DNA of 64,000 nucleotides from Brachypterus glaber (Eukaryota; Arthropoda; Insecta; Coleoptera; Kateretidae): contig OY294044.1 in assembly GCA_958510825.1 (NCBI GenBank), forward strand, positions 73,544,095 through 73,608,094, in the 5' to 3' direction. Both the position numbers and the translations under genes were made by a program. The notes beneath the pieces were generated by a model. That model was not told where the DNA came from and ran no database searches. It saw only the letters and a program-made list of their open reading frames with translations. Shown here one piece after another: positions 12,518 through 23,075 of this stretch. Position 1 is the first letter of the stretch; every line of letters starts with the position of its first letter.

Positions 12518-12933
12518 TTTTTAATATTTGTTAACTTATTGTACCCGGCTATGCATTTTGACGTCACGATTCGCTAAAATCCGATGTCTACTAAGAATAT
12601 TTTATTTTTATTTCTACCAGGATATTAAGGAGAATTAAGATTCTCAGCCGCAATATGTGACAATAATGAGATGCTCTATTTCAAGCTTGTAAGTTTTTAA
12701 GTTAGGGGCCGTTTTATCTTTATTGTCTCTTACAGTAAATACACACACTAAGAGAAAAGTTATTAACCCTATCAAGTTAAAAGTTTTTAAAAATCTCTGT
12801 TGTACATCGGTACATAAAAATAATATTTTCGGTAACAAATAATTCCTTAAAGATCATGAACATATTTATATTTTTAGGTTATATTTTTTTATAGTTGTTA
12901 TTCTTTTTGTTTTAATCTACATACATGTTAGTT

Positions 12934-13085
12934 CAGGGGCGGATTTATTTTATTTTAAGGGGGGGGCATCCATAAGGAAAAAAATTGCGCTTTCACCAAA
13001 AATATAATTTTGAAGGTATTTCTATGCTAATATATCTTCTGAGGGGGGCATGGCCCCCATGGCCCCTCCCCTAAATCCGTCCATG
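12934..13085. mobile_element. hAT-like MITE with 8-bp target duplication
   Basis: The ends CAGGGGCGGATTTA and its imperfect complement (TAAATCCGTCCATG) bound 152 bp. The 8 bases TGTTAGTT occur immediately on both sides (12926-12933 and 13086-13093). Eight-base duplications and CAGGG/CA-type ends are characteristic of hAT elements. It has no coding capacity. Confidence 0.75.
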
Positions 13086-13094
13086 TGTTAGTTT

Positions 13095-13340
13095 TACTTT
13101 TGGACACGCAAAGGAGTATTCAAAAGCAAACTTTGTGAAATAAAAATAAAAAGATCTAAAAATCATCTATTCAAGGTTATATTTTGTAATTGTTTTAATT
13201 TTTTTTTTTTAATATATAATTTATTTTTTGTTTTCGAGTTTTACTTTTGGACACGAAAAAAAGTGTCACAAAACTAAACTTTTATTTTATATCTTTGCGT
13301 GTTCAAAAGCGAATTTTGTAAAATACAAATAAAAAAAAAC
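13095..13340. repeat. Imperfect direct repeats around TTTTACTTTTGGACACG
   Basis: The phrase TTTTACTTTTGGACACG occurs near 13091 and again near 13239, each followed within 100 bases by TTCAAAAGC(A/G)AA(C/T)TTTGT. This looks like a degenerate tandem duplication. Confidence 0.5.
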
Positions 13341-13984
13341 ATCCTAGAAAAACATTATCTTAAAAATGAAAGCGACACTATTGTTTACATAATAAAAAAA
13401 AATCAATAGAATTTAAAAATAAATAATTAAAAAAAAATAGTACTGCACGTTTTTTTCTTAGTGTATGTTTACAAATGCTATTCTGTAGCCAAATGTTTAT
13501 AGCTCTCATGGGCCTATAGGGCAGTGAATTCATTGTTGAACAGTCCCTAAGATGATCACTGATCCTAAATAATTACGATTCATCAATAATAACAATTTTA
13601 TACTTACTCCGTAACTCAGCCTATATCATTCAAAAATTGCCTCACATTTTTAGAAAATTTCTACTTTTATAAGAAATTATTTAGATATAATTATAGATAT
13701 GTGTATTTTTATATTGTCGATTTGATTATCTAGTTTTAAAAATGAGCAAAATCAACCCTTCGCTAGTCGCTTTTAATCCCAATAGGCCTGAGCTTTTCTG
13801 TTTTGCGTTTGTTTCATACGTTCCTATTTATTTACGAGATGTAGTCTTCAAGTAAAGCACTTGCTTGTAAAAATATAAATATTCCAAAGCTCTTATGATT
13901 ATTATTCTCTAAAAAACTTAATATCAGATAAAGTGTAGCTGTTATATACCGGCGCATTCACCCCACGCGAGAGACAGATATTTG
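13341..13984. other. Spacer, nothing recognised
   Basis: AT-rich with no gene, RNA or repeat pair seen. Confidence 0.4.
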
Positions 13985-15039
13985 TACAGTAGGGTGGAGC
14001 GAAATTTTTTTTTTGCCCAATCATATAGTACTATGTACCAAAAGTTGCCTTTATTATAGAACAAAACCAGTATTTTTTCAATTTTTCAATTCATTTTGAT
14101 TCCCCACGGGAGCCTTGAAATTGATCAAAATTTAAGAATTTTCAATTTTATTGAATGAACCAATATCAATCTCAATTTGTCCAAAATGATCAAAATTTGG
14201 TTTACATAATACTTGAACGTTCCCTAACCAGTATTTTTTTTTTCAATTTTCGTTTTCAAAAAGTCGAAAACCCCTTTATACCAATTTTCACGAAAATCTC
14301 CCTCAACCCTGGAGTGGAGTTAAACCATTTTTATTATCAGATTCACTTTCAGCAACCTTAAAAACCCCAATATAACAATTTTCAAAAAAATCACCCCCAC
14401 CCCTAAGGAGGTGTATTTAGAAAAAAATTATTTTAAGATGCAGTTTTAGCAACCTCAAAAACCCCTATATACAAATTTTTACGAAATAACGGATAATATT
14501 TCAAAATATTTACCCCCTCATCCTGGCGGGGGTGGATTTAGAATTTTTTTTATTATCAGATTCGATTTCAGCAACCTCAAAACCCCCTATAATGAAATTT
14601 TCAACAAATTTAAATTTTTAAAATTTCTTAAATTTTGATTAATTTTTAGGCCACTGCACGAGGCTGCGGGTTATCAAAACGACAAAAACAATTAAAAAAA
14701 AATTATGGTTATGTTCTATAATAAGGGATACTTTTGGTAGATAGAGCTATATGATGGGGCGAAAAAAAAAATGCCCTAACCCCACCCCGGGGGTGGAGTT
14801 AGAATTTTTTATTTTTAGATTAGACTTCAGCAACCTCAAAAACCCCTATAATGCAATTTTTGAATTAGGATTAATATTGGTTCATTCAACAAAATTTAAA
14901 GTTTCTCAAATTTTGATTAATCCGTGGGGAATCAAAAAATTGAAAAAAATTACTGGTTATGTTCTATAATAAAGGCAATTTTTGGCTACATAGTGCTATA
15001 TGATTGGGCGAAAAAACTTTTTCGCTCCACCCTACTGTA
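13985..15039. mobile_element. Long-TIR element with TA target, CAGTAGGGTGGAGCG ends
   Basis: TACAGTAGGGTGGAGCG at the left is matched exactly by CGCTCCACCCTACTGTA at the right. Inverted homology continues inward through the segments GCCCAATCATATAG and TTCTATAATA. TA flanks each end, as for Tc1/mariner-type elements. The centre holds a tandem array related to 10380-10640. There is no transposase. Confidence 0.75.
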
Positions 15040-15333
15040 CAGTTCTGATAGTAAGGATTGGACAAATCTTGAGCAAAAAGTGAAAAAGTTTAATACAATG
15101 TTGTTCAACAATAATTTTAAATTGAAATATTACATCAAAATGCATTTAACATCTTTCTAAATTGTCGATCAAATGTCAATTAAATATAGTTCTATATAAT
15201 AGCCCTTTAATAAGAAGGCACTAACAACAGGTGGTTGACCAGAATATAATCGTTTCTTTACAATTCCGATAAAAAATATACATGTTGGTTTACACAATAA
15301 TTAACACTAAACTAAAAAAAAATATATATTTAG

Positions 15334-15339
15334 TTTATT
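15334..15339 (-). terminator. Candidate poly(A) signal (AATAAA, minus strand)
   Basis: TTTATT on the plus strand lies about 120 bases beyond the stop codon of the minus-strand transporter. Position is the main support. Confidence 0.35.
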
Positions 15340-15460
15340 GTTAATTATTGGGCATCCCAACCTTAATAGCTTGTTATTATGATAATTTTAGCTCACCCGA
15401 CTAGCGATGGGTTAAATATAATAATAAATAAAAATTAGTAAGTAATTAATATAAAAACTA

Positions 15461-16503
15461 TTATATATGCGTACTAATATCCTTATCATTTTCATTAATT
15501 TCACCTAATTTGACATCTTTTTCATCAACAGCACCATTTTGATTCAGATTATGAGGAACATGTGGAAAGGGTTCGCCTTTGAGAATAAACTGAATTTCTT
15601 CAAGTGTTTTTCCCTTGGTTTCTGGAATGTACAACATACTGAACAACGCCGTACCTAAGCAAGATGCAGAAAAAATATAAAATGGAACATCTAGACCATA
15701 TGCCTGTCCTAGTCGTTGATAAATTTCAATGGAAATTAGTGCAAACGTGACGTATACTACATCAGCAAGTGTCATGCCCATAGCTTTGAGTTTTGAGGGG
15801 AACAGTTCTGCAGTCATTACAATTGGTACCATGCCAAGACCGTATTTAAATACTACAGCGTAGAACATTACTGAAGCAATAGGAATCCAAGAAATACCCG
15901 TTACATCATACCCCGCCTTTTGAAGTGAAAAGTATATGGCTAAAACTAGGAGTGATAATCCAGTAAATAAGGAAGAAGTAGTTAAAAGGATCTTTCTCCC
16001 AAACTTATCGATCACAAAATCAGCTATAGTGGCTGATATCAGCATAATACTAGCAAAAATAATCCCTGCAGTTGTTTCGCTAACATACACAGAGTTCGCT
16101 TTGGACAAAATATAGTGCAAATTCATTAACATCACGGATATAGAGCTAAAATGTTGGGCTGCATTTAAAACTGTCATAATTATAAGAGCTTTTCGGTTAC
16201 TAGATACTAAAATTAGATCCTGAGGTCTTCCTTTTTCTTTTCTTTGTCTTTGTACGGCTGTAGTGATTTCTTCTATTTCTTTATCGACATTCTTTGTTGA
16301 TCTTAGTCTTAGTAAAGCTTTTTTTGCTTGCTCGTGTCTTCCTTTAGCTATTAGATAGTATGGAGATTCCGGCATAAAGGGAAAAGATGTTAACTGGACC
16401 AGCAACATGATACCACCCACAATTGAAGAAACATAAATTGGGACAAATGGACCTATTGTATAGATTACCAATATGCCGGCCAACATCATAAGGTATATGA
16501 CAC
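15461..16503 (-). CDS. Tret1-like: Tret1-like sugar transporter, exon 3 (terminal)
   Basis: This exon carries TM4 to TM12 of an MFS sugar transporter. It begins at a clear acceptor (TTTGTTTCAG|GTGTCATATA read on the minus strand) and ends at TAA with a short hydrophilic tail (final residues DISTHI). Visible motifs are PESPYYL, NAAQHFS at the TM7 position where many sugar porters have QLSG, DKFGRK before TM9, and PETKGKT after TM12. It joins exon 2 in frame to read RGFLAG-VIYLMMLAG, which matches RGLLSATIYVMMLAG of the plus-strand paralog. A Met within the intron upstream would open the frame further but is not the start. Expected role: facilitated trehalose or related sugar transport across the cell membrane. 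Confidence 0.93.
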
Positions 16504-16814
16504 CTGAAACAAATAAAAAGTATTGTAATATATTATTGTACAACTATTCTGTCCGATTAAAAAAAGGATAATATCCTTTTTTTATTAATAATTATTATGT
16601 ATATTATACATTGTATTTTACAATAGCTAGTCTTGTATAATTTGATATAAAAGGTTCTGGTTTCATTTTTTTTCTCAATTTTTCGTTTGAATCTTTTTTC
16701 CTTTTTTTTTTATTTTTGCAATTATTTGTTTTCGTAACTTTTTTGGGAAAAAACATTATTTAAAGTAGGAAAAAGCATTGTTGACAGTAGTATTTACTTT
16801 GTTTCTTTACATAC
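16504..16814 (-). other. Intron 2 of the minus-strand transporter (311 bp)
   Basis: It has a GTATGT donor at its right edge and a TTTGTTTCAG acceptor at its left edge (minus-strand reading). The plus-strand paralog has uninterrupted coding sequence at the same place, so this intron was gained here or lost there. Confidence 0.9.
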
Positions 16815-17189
16815 CTGCGAGGAACCCTCTGATTTTCTTATCAGCTATCTCAGCTATATACATAGGAACCGTCACAAAAGCTATATCTCCCGCCATTCCT
16901 GTCATAAATCTAGCTAATAAATAATACCAAATATCATCTCCAAGGGCGATAAGTATCCACGCTGTAAAACTACAACATCCTGCTAATAAAATGGTTCTTT
17001 TTCGGCCTACTCTGTCAACCAAGAGAAGTGTGACTGGTAACCCTGCTATACCACCAATCATATAGATCGATTCTAACCATGATTCATCAGACGTGGTAAT
17101 TTTTACGGGAGAGTCTTCTTGGTGGAGTCTTGGGATCATGGGAGCTGACCAACCATACTGCATGCCATCTGAGACTGCGCTAAAGGTAC
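16815..17189 (-). CDS. Tret1-like: Tret1-like sugar transporter, exon 2
   Basis: This 375-nt exon encodes TM1 to about TM4. It contains SDGMQYGWSAP, DRVGRKR (between TM2 and TM3) and the segment ARFMTGMAGD. The acceptor TACTTTTAG lies just above 17189 and leaves two bases (GT) to complete a codon begun in exon 1. The donor GTATGT lies just below 16815. ATG at 17163 is internal: the frame stays open upstream and the homologous exon of the paralog begins at the same point. Confidence 0.93.
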
Positions 17190-17539
17190 CTAAAAGTATA
17201 AATATTAAAGTTTAAAATTAAATTAAGTTTTAAAAGACATCTTTGGCATGATTATTAAAAGGACTAAAACAATGTTTCTAGGCACAGTATTTTCCGACTT
17301 TAGGAACAGCAATGGTCATGAAATACCATCTTAAAAAAATTAATGCCATTTATTTTTTTTGCTAATAATATCGAAATGAGGAATACGCAAACTAAAAGTG
17401 ACCCGTTAAAGATAAAACTTTCTAAATGCCTTAAATAATATCTTTTTTCTGACACTCGTCATTGAAAAAGCAATAATCAAAAGTACCCAGTTTGAGTTGT
17501 TTTTTGTTCTTCCAAATGCAGCTTTGGTTTACTCAAGTA

Positions 17540-18378
17540 TACAGTGCGTGCATTAAGTCTGGAATCACCCGATTAACTTTTTAGTTACAAGTAAAACACA
17601 AAAACTCTCGGATAGGTCGATTTTTATTTTTAATTTTGCAAATTATGGTGTAATAAAAGTTATTAAAATTTGCACCCCCTTGCACCCTCACCCCCCAACT
17701 TTTTTTTTTCAAATAGCAACCTACCCCTTGTGACACTTCGTTGGAAAGGTAATTTAATAAGCTTTCCAACGGTGTATAATAAAGCCTAATTTGGTAAAGC
17801 GCTAATGATAAAATGCACAATTTAGTTTATTATAAAGACATGTAAAGTATAACTTTAGTTCACTATAAATGTTCAAATTGATGTCCTTCAGCTCTTTGAC
17901 AGTGGACAGTAAAAAAACGGGATTAAAATCGATTAAATAGTAAACATAAAATTGGTCAATAAAAAGAAAAAAAATTGCATTTTTCAACAGGGTATAAAAT
18001 ATTACAATAAGTTTAAAACAACCTTATTTAGATTCTCAGGAAGGTGCCAAGTAGGAAATAGGGCAACAATTACCATATTATGCGTAATATTTCACACAAA
18101 CAATGTTTAAATAAAACATGCGTTTTTTCCCTTTAACAAATTAGGCTTTATCATACACTGTTGGAAAGCTTATTAAATTACTTTTCCAATGATGTATCAC
18201 AAGGGGTAGGTTGCTATTTGAAAAAAAAAAGTTGGGGGTAAGGGTGCAAGGAGGTGCCAATTTTGATAACTTTTTTTAGACCAAAATTTGCAGAATTAAA
18301 AATATAAATCGACCTGTCTGAGGATTTTTGTATTTTACTTGTAACTAAAAAGTTATTCGGGTGATTCCAGACTTTATA
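17540..18378. mobile_element. TIR element TACAGTGCGTGCATTAAG, copy 1 (3' end truncated)
   Basis: Begins TACAGTGCGTGCATTAAGTC and is inverted-repeat throughout: GGAATCACCCGATTAACTTT at the left and its complement near 18345-18368. Nearly identical to 51137-51992, but here homology stops after TTCCAGACTT and the terminal AATGCACGCACTGTA is missing. A few bases of the CATAGACCC segment are also absent. No transposase. Confidence 0.85.
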
Positions 18379-19008
18379 TTTGCTTTTACTCTATCTCTAA
18401 TTTAACCATAACCTTGGTTATGGTAAAATATTATGATACCAGGTTGATAATCGATTTTTAAACTTTCTTTGATTCCCATTACAAGAAAACACGAAATGTA
18501 ACTAAACTCCATTTAACGTGTGATTGAACCTTATTTTGTAAGACTTAATAAATAACTCCAACCAACAAAAACAATAAGTTCAATTACTACAATATTTTTC
18601 TTACGTATTTTTTAGCACAAAATATAACTACGAAAAAGCTCGCTGACCTTCAAAGTACATCGCTCCCTTTTTATGAGAAGGTGGTTTCTATCAGATTTGG
18701 CTAAGTTTTGGATATGTTATAATTCTTGATATTCTGATAAAATTTTTCAAATGGCACAGCTCCCAAAAATCTATAGTTTAGTGCTAGAGAACTTTGAAAA
18801 TCTCGAAAATGTTGAGCTTTTTCATAGTCAATTTCGATGTCAGCACAAAAATATACGTCAGAAAAGTATGGTCTGTTAGGAGTAATTAATTTTATTTATT
18901 TTTGTGAGCCAGGGTAATTTTTTATATGGTTTTTTATATAAAAATATATTTACCTACTAAGTCTTAGGAAATAAGTGGCATTCTTTCACTAAATGGAAAC
19001 AATAATTT
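18379..19008. other. Intronic sequence, nothing recognised
   Basis: AT-rich and without a repeat pair or gene that can be supported. Confidence 0.4.
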
Positions 19009-19133
19009 ATGGTATGTACTAGTGGGCAAAGTAAGATATTGTCCAAGAGAGAATATTGGCCCACTCAGCCTACGGCCGTTATGTGTCAAACATTCTTTCG
19101 TAGACAATATCTATTTACTCACGTGCACCATAC
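19009..19133. repeat. Hairpin with GC-rich loop (GCCTACGGCCG)
   Basis: The stem arms GTATG(T/G)(A/T)...GGGCAAAGTAAGATATTGTC and GACAATATCTATTTACTC...CATAC enclose a loop with CACTCAGCCTACGGCCG. Relatives with a similar stem (GTGGGTAAAGTAAGATATTG) are at 50048-50130 and, reversed, near 26150-26220. Confidence 0.7.
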
Positions 19134-19612
19134 AAAATTTTATCCAATACATTTGTAATCATAAGAAAATGAGATTTTTAATAATGCGTTTTTATGTACA
19201 CACCAAGATGACTTTACAGTCATCTTTAAAGTCATCTATAAAGTCATTTTGGTACACACAATATTTTATTTCATTATGGCCGCTGTAATATTATGGTACA
19301 AAAAAAAAACAATTGCAAGTATGACAGTTAAAAATCAAGAATTATTCTACCGCGTGACGTATTTTCAAATTAAAAATAAACTTAGTGTTTTTGTCCCTGA
19401 AAGACGCAAAAGTGGCTACTTTTATTACCAAACCACCCAAATCAAAAGAACAAAACCAATGCGAGTATAAAAGTTTTCATAATTGGAGAAATTTCAATTT
19501 TGAGGTTAAGATTTAATGGCTTTTAAAATGATGAAATTGTTACAGTTAATTTTAGTTATTTGTCTAATTAATTAATTAAATGGGATCCCGGAATAATCCC
19601 ACGGGCGCCGGC

Positions 19613-19745
19613 ATTAACCGCGCAGCAAATACCGCGCAGCCGTTACCGCGCTGTTGTTTAGCGCGCGTGGCCTTTACCGCGCGTGACCTTTACCGCGCTG
19701 AAAAATACCGCGCAAGTTGTTTACCGCGCGTGTCATATACCGGGC
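19613..19745 (+). repeat. Left array of TACCGCGC motifs
   Basis: Octamer-like TACCGCGC units spaced by 6 to 12 bases, strikingly GC-rich in an AT-rich neighbourhood. Paired with the inverted array at 20205-20305. Confidence 0.9.
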
Positions 19746-19931
19746 ATAAAAATAAAATATTTTGGTTTGGTTAATTTTAGGAATCAATAAAATTAAAGTT
19801 TTTTTTATTTATCGACGAAAACGTTTTTTCTGTTGGATTTACTTACATGTTTTTTACGGCATTTTTTATATTTTTATATTCTATATTATTTTTAAAATTA
19901 TATTTAGTATAGTAGTAAAAGCGAACGAATA

Positions 19932-20183
19932 ATGTTTATTGAATTCATTAAAAGTAAACGAGGCAATTACTTGGCTTTATACAAAAATTACATGTATCGA
20001 AAAGAGAGGAATATTAAAGATAAAATAATATGGAAATGTACCAAATACGACAGTATAAGATGTACAGGTAGAATACATACAATTAATAATAATGTATTAA
20101 TGGAAATAGAACATTCACACATAGCAGATACCACAGAAATTGAGTCCCGTAAAATATTAAATGATGCTAAAAAAAAGCAATAG
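19932..20183 (+). CDS. FLYWCH-type zinc-finger ORF of a MULE element
   Basis: An 83-residue frame from ATG to TAG. It fits the FLYWCH zinc finger: aromatic F5, glycine G11 with Y13-L14, tyrosines Y20 and Y22, then W34-x-C36, C44, and the H61-x-H63 pair, which are the two cysteine and two histidine zinc ligands. The domain fills nearly the whole product. In MULE transposases it is followed by several hundred residues of DDE catalytic domain, which is missing here. It may be a truncated transposase able to bind ends but not cut, or a decayed relic with an open frame by chance. Expression is unknown. Confidence 0.75.
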   Translation: MFIEFIKSKRGNYLALYKNYMYRKERNIKDKIIWKCTKYDSIRCTGRIHTINNNVLMEIEHSHIADTTEIESRKILNDAKKKQ

Positions 20184-20204
20184 AAACACTGGAAAATCCG
20201 CAAG

Positions 20205-20305
20205 TAAAGGTCCCGCGCGGTATTTGACAGCGCGGTATTTGCCAGCGCGGTATAGGCCACGAGCGGTAAACAACATGCGCGGTATTTGTCGGCGCGGTAA
20301 AGGCC
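20205..20305 (-). repeat. Right array of GCGCGGTA motifs
   Basis: About six GCGCGGTA units, the inverted counterpart of the left array. They begin about 20 bases after the FLYWCH stop codon. Confidence 0.9.
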
Positions 20306-20466
20306 TTTTCTAAAAGAGTGGGTTAAAAATATTACTCAAGTTGCTAGGGGAGACGTGAAACAATTTTTAAACAATTAATAAAATGTAATTTTCTAGAGGT
20401 AAATTTACAATAGTAGACTAGGTCTTTTTATTGACGTAATGGATAAAATAGTATATTAAAGTACTA

Positions 20467-20569
20467 GTTTCATAACACCCGTTTTTAGCGCACTAGTACT
20501 TTAGAAAACTCTCTACAAGCCGCTCGTTTTCTAAACTAGTACTCGTGCACTAAAAAAGTGTTATGAAAC
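20467..20569. repeat. 103-bp hairpin, loop AAGCCGCTC
   Basis: GTTTCATAACAC at the left pairs with GTGTTATGAAAC at the right. Inner arms TAGTACTTTAGAAAAC and GTTTTCTAAACTAGTA enclose TCTCTACAAGCCGCTC. It has the same design as its neighbours at 20909, 22313 and 23716. Confidence 0.85.
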
Positions 20570-20908
20570 GATTTAGGGATTTTGGGTTGGCATTAAAATT
20601 TTCGCAATATTTGGAATTCATAGAACAAATGATATTTTGATATCTTTTATAGTCAGCTCTTCTCTTTTTTACTGCAAGTAACAAAGTCACAATTTTAACA
20701 CGGTAAAATTAACTTAAAACACAATTTCCTAGAAAACTTAACTTAAAAGCGGTGTTGACATTTGCCAGGAAAACGCCAAGCGATATTCTTTTCTCCTGTC
20801 TTGCCAACCCAAAAGAAAAAAAGTACTAACTTCTTACAGGCCTATAAGAACACAAAAAATGCGTGTGATTATGGGCTTATAAGAGTCGCAAAATAGAAAA
20901 TAGTATAT

Positions 20909-21035
20909 TATTTACCAAGTGAGAGAAGTTTAACATTTTTGGCCTGCGTCAAATTGCGGGATGAGCGCGCTAGCGCGAAGCCCGCAAGACGCGGTCTAAA
21001 ATGTTAAATCTTCACTCACGTGGAAAATATAGTAT
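20909..21035. repeat. 127-bp hairpin, GC-rich head with GCGCGCTAGCGCG
   Basis: Outer arms (ATAGTATATT...AAGTTTAACATTTT and complement) continue through CTGCGTC/GACGCGG and GCGGG/CCCGC to a head containing GCGCGCTAGCGCG. The head is one of the few CpG-dense spots in this region. Confidence 0.85.
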
Positions 21036-21245
21036 TTTTTTCACTACCAGTACAATTAATTAGCTATTTACTTATTTATTTTACTAAAATTTAATGAAAA
21101 AGCTTATAAATTTAAAATATCACGCTGGCTGTTCACGGCCATTAAAAAAACAAATGAATAACTTGACATTTCTGGCAGAAATTTTCTGGTGATCTTCTAA
21201 AATTATTAAGTTAGAAAGTGTTTCCGTGTTAAGTGTGATAAAATA

Positions 21246-21740
21246 TATAAAAATGGAAAGTGAAATGCAAAGTGATGATTCTGGTACTCCCCCAGAAATA
21301 GGGGGACAGTAGAAAACTGTGAGGGAGAATCTATTGCCTCAAAAATCAATATATGGGGGTTATACCTCTAGTAATATATGATCCTTACGGTAATATATTG
21401 GTTGTATAATCTATGGTTAAATATGATGAGCCAATTTTCACTTTTCGAAGTGTTTTTTGTAAAACATGTTTTATAGGTACTAATTTAGTTAATATTTTTT
21501 AATTTATCATGCAATAAATAAATTTGGTGCCTAAAGACACTTGTAAACAGCAATGTGATTTAATAATTAAGTGAAACGTCAGATGCCAAAACAGAATTAA
21601 AATTCATTATTAACCATGGTGCAATTTAATTATTTTTAGAACCTCTGACGTCATAGGTAGAGAAATAATATTTATACCAATGAAAAGAACAGTAATAAAG
21701 ATGTGGTTTTAGGCTGGTAGTGAAAAAATATAATTAAAAT
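21246..21740. other. Spacer with a 19-codon ORF remnant
   Basis: ATG at 21254 opens MESEMQSDDSGTPPEIGGQ and stops at TAG. The acidic/serine start resembles the beginning of many transposase genes, but nothing more can be supported. The motif GTAGTGAAAAAA at about 21717 and the inverse TTTTTTCACTAC at 21037 suggest that 20909-21735 is one TIR-bounded unit. Confidence 0.3.
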
Positions 21741-22312
21741 ATTAAATAATTATAAAAATGGATCTGCGTGGTTGATAAAATTTGACACATCTAAAAATTA
21801 CGAGATATCATGCACGAACTATATATGTGTGAATATCCAGAAAATTATGTTATATAAACTTTTTTTCACTACTAGCTTTAGAATATACCATTATTTATCA
21901 TGTTTTCAGACTGTGAAATCAATTTTCTTCACCTATAGCAATAATAATTTTTTCCCTCCTGGTGGGAGTAAATTTTATAAACAATTGATTTCTGTCACTT
22001 TAGATGTTTAAGTTCTGTGTGCAATTTTTATTAATTAAATCCAAGAAAATAGCTTTAAATAACTTATTTATTAAATATAATTAATTATTATTATTGTCAA
22101 TTAATAAAATCGATAATTAGCTAAATATTATGAACTAAAAATAAAAAAAGCTAAATTTTTAAACGTCAGTTCAAAGTATTTATTTAAGCAAATGTCATTG
22201 ATCAAGGCTACTTGATTTTTATGAAAATTTCAAGAAATTATATTTCTGTTCATAATTTATTATATTATTTGAATAAAAATAGTTAAATAGTGCTAGTAGT
22301 GAAAAAACTAAT
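21741..22312. other. Intronic spacer, nothing recognised
   Basis: AT-rich, no gene. Two further GTAGTGAAAAA / TTTTTCACTAC words (21867, 22289) may be ends of decayed elements. Confidence 0.35.
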
Positions 22313-22412
22313 ATATAAACTACGGTAGAGAAGACTATTATAATTAAATCCTTTGTTGCTCTGGATTTAATACGCTCGGCTATAAAAAATGTCTTCTCTA
22401 CCTTGGTATATA
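22313..22412. repeat. 100-bp hairpin, loop ACGCTCGGC
   Basis: GGTAGAGAAGAC (22324-22335) pairs with GTCTTCTCTACC (22391-22402). An inner AAATCC...GGATTT stem and the head AATACGCTCGGCT follow. Same design as the other GC-headed hairpins. Confidence 0.8.
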
Positions 22413-22516
22413 ATTACTATTAATTCAATTTGATACTAGTCCGTAATAAACTTCTTCAGTGTATTTAGTTAATACCGTCTTATTGTAATAGGATTTTTCT
22501 AAGATTTCTAGTTAGC

Positions 22517-23075
22517 TATAGTATATTCAACTTCAAGATACATTAGAAGTAAATAAAAGAATCGCGCACGCGGCAGCTGGCACGTGGTTTTATTGGTTAA
22601 AACACTCGAATTTTGCGAGAGTAGGGATGTAGTAAATTAAACAGGTCAGTATGTGAGCACTTGCGATGAAAAGTAAAATGCATTGCAATGGACTGTTATA
22701 TAGAAATATTTTGTTTTGAGTCCTACCCTGTCACTAAATCGGTGGGAGATTTAGCTCAGTGGTCAATGGCATCGATATAGCCTGACACTGATCTAATGAT
22801 CGTGAGTTCAAACCTCACTGGCGCCGATTGCCTTTTTCAGTTAATTAATAATTGAAATTTGGCGAAGGCGTACTCCCTAGATATATTGGTTCGAAAGTCA
22901 ATTAAAGCCGGTGGTTCCCTCGATTACTAGCCCACACAAGTCCTGGACTTAGGGGATGCTTAATTAAGTAGAATAGTACGAGGTTAAAAACAAACATAAA
23001 CAAACATAAACTAAATCGGTTGTTGTCACGTGCATTTGTTTACACTTACTGCATTTTGAAGTTGAATATACTATA
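22517..23075. mobile_element. MITE with 20-bp perfect TIRs enclosing a tRNA-like module
   Basis: TATAGTATATTCAACTTCAA (22517-22536) is matched exactly in reverse complement at 23056-23075. Inside lies a Pol III-type tRNA-like sequence (22743-22826), followed by unrelated body sequence and a tail of AAACAAACATA repeats near 22990. Either a tRNA-derived SINE inserted into a MITE, or the MITE captured it. Confidence 0.6.
22743..22826 (+). repeat. tRNA-like (SINE head) sequence
   Basis: The A-box-like TAGCTCAGTGG at 22752-22762 and the B-box-like GTTCAAACC at 22806-22814 sit in a GTGAG/CTCAC T-stem. The acceptor arms do not pair well and there is no clean anticodon loop, so a functional tRNA is unlikely. 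A tRNA-derived SINE promoter is the better reading. Confidence 0.5.

Larger units (their letters stand above)
19580..20310. mobile_element. Mutator-like (MULE) remnant with GC-rich subterminal arrays
   Basis: The left block (19613-19745) holds about nine copies of (T)ACCGCGC, and the right block (20205-20305) about six copies of the complement GCGCGGTA. The two blocks are in inverted orientation and share longer words such as TTGTTTACCGC and GTGGCCT(T/A)TACCGCGC. Between them lies a FLYWCH zinc-finger ORF. FLYWCH domains are the usual N-terminal DNA-binding module of animal MULE transposases. No MULE catalytic domain is present, so it is an internally deleted copy. Exact termini and a 9-bp duplication could not be fixed. 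Confidence 0.65.

Noticed and set aside
17163..17163. ATG as start of the minus-strand transporter
   Set aside because: The frame remains open upstream to a splice acceptor at 17190, the paralog has the same exon edge, and a phase-compatible start exon exists at 38211.
19613..20305. CRISPR-like array or bacterial insert suggested by regularly spaced GC-rich repeats
   Set aside because: The units are only about 8 bp with short variable gaps and occur as two inverted arrays around a FLYWCH ORF, which fits transposon ends. The host is an animal.
22743..22826. Functional tRNA gene
   Set aside because: A- and B-box-like sequences are present but the acceptor stem mispairs and no anticodon arm forms. 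A SINE-type remnant is more likely.
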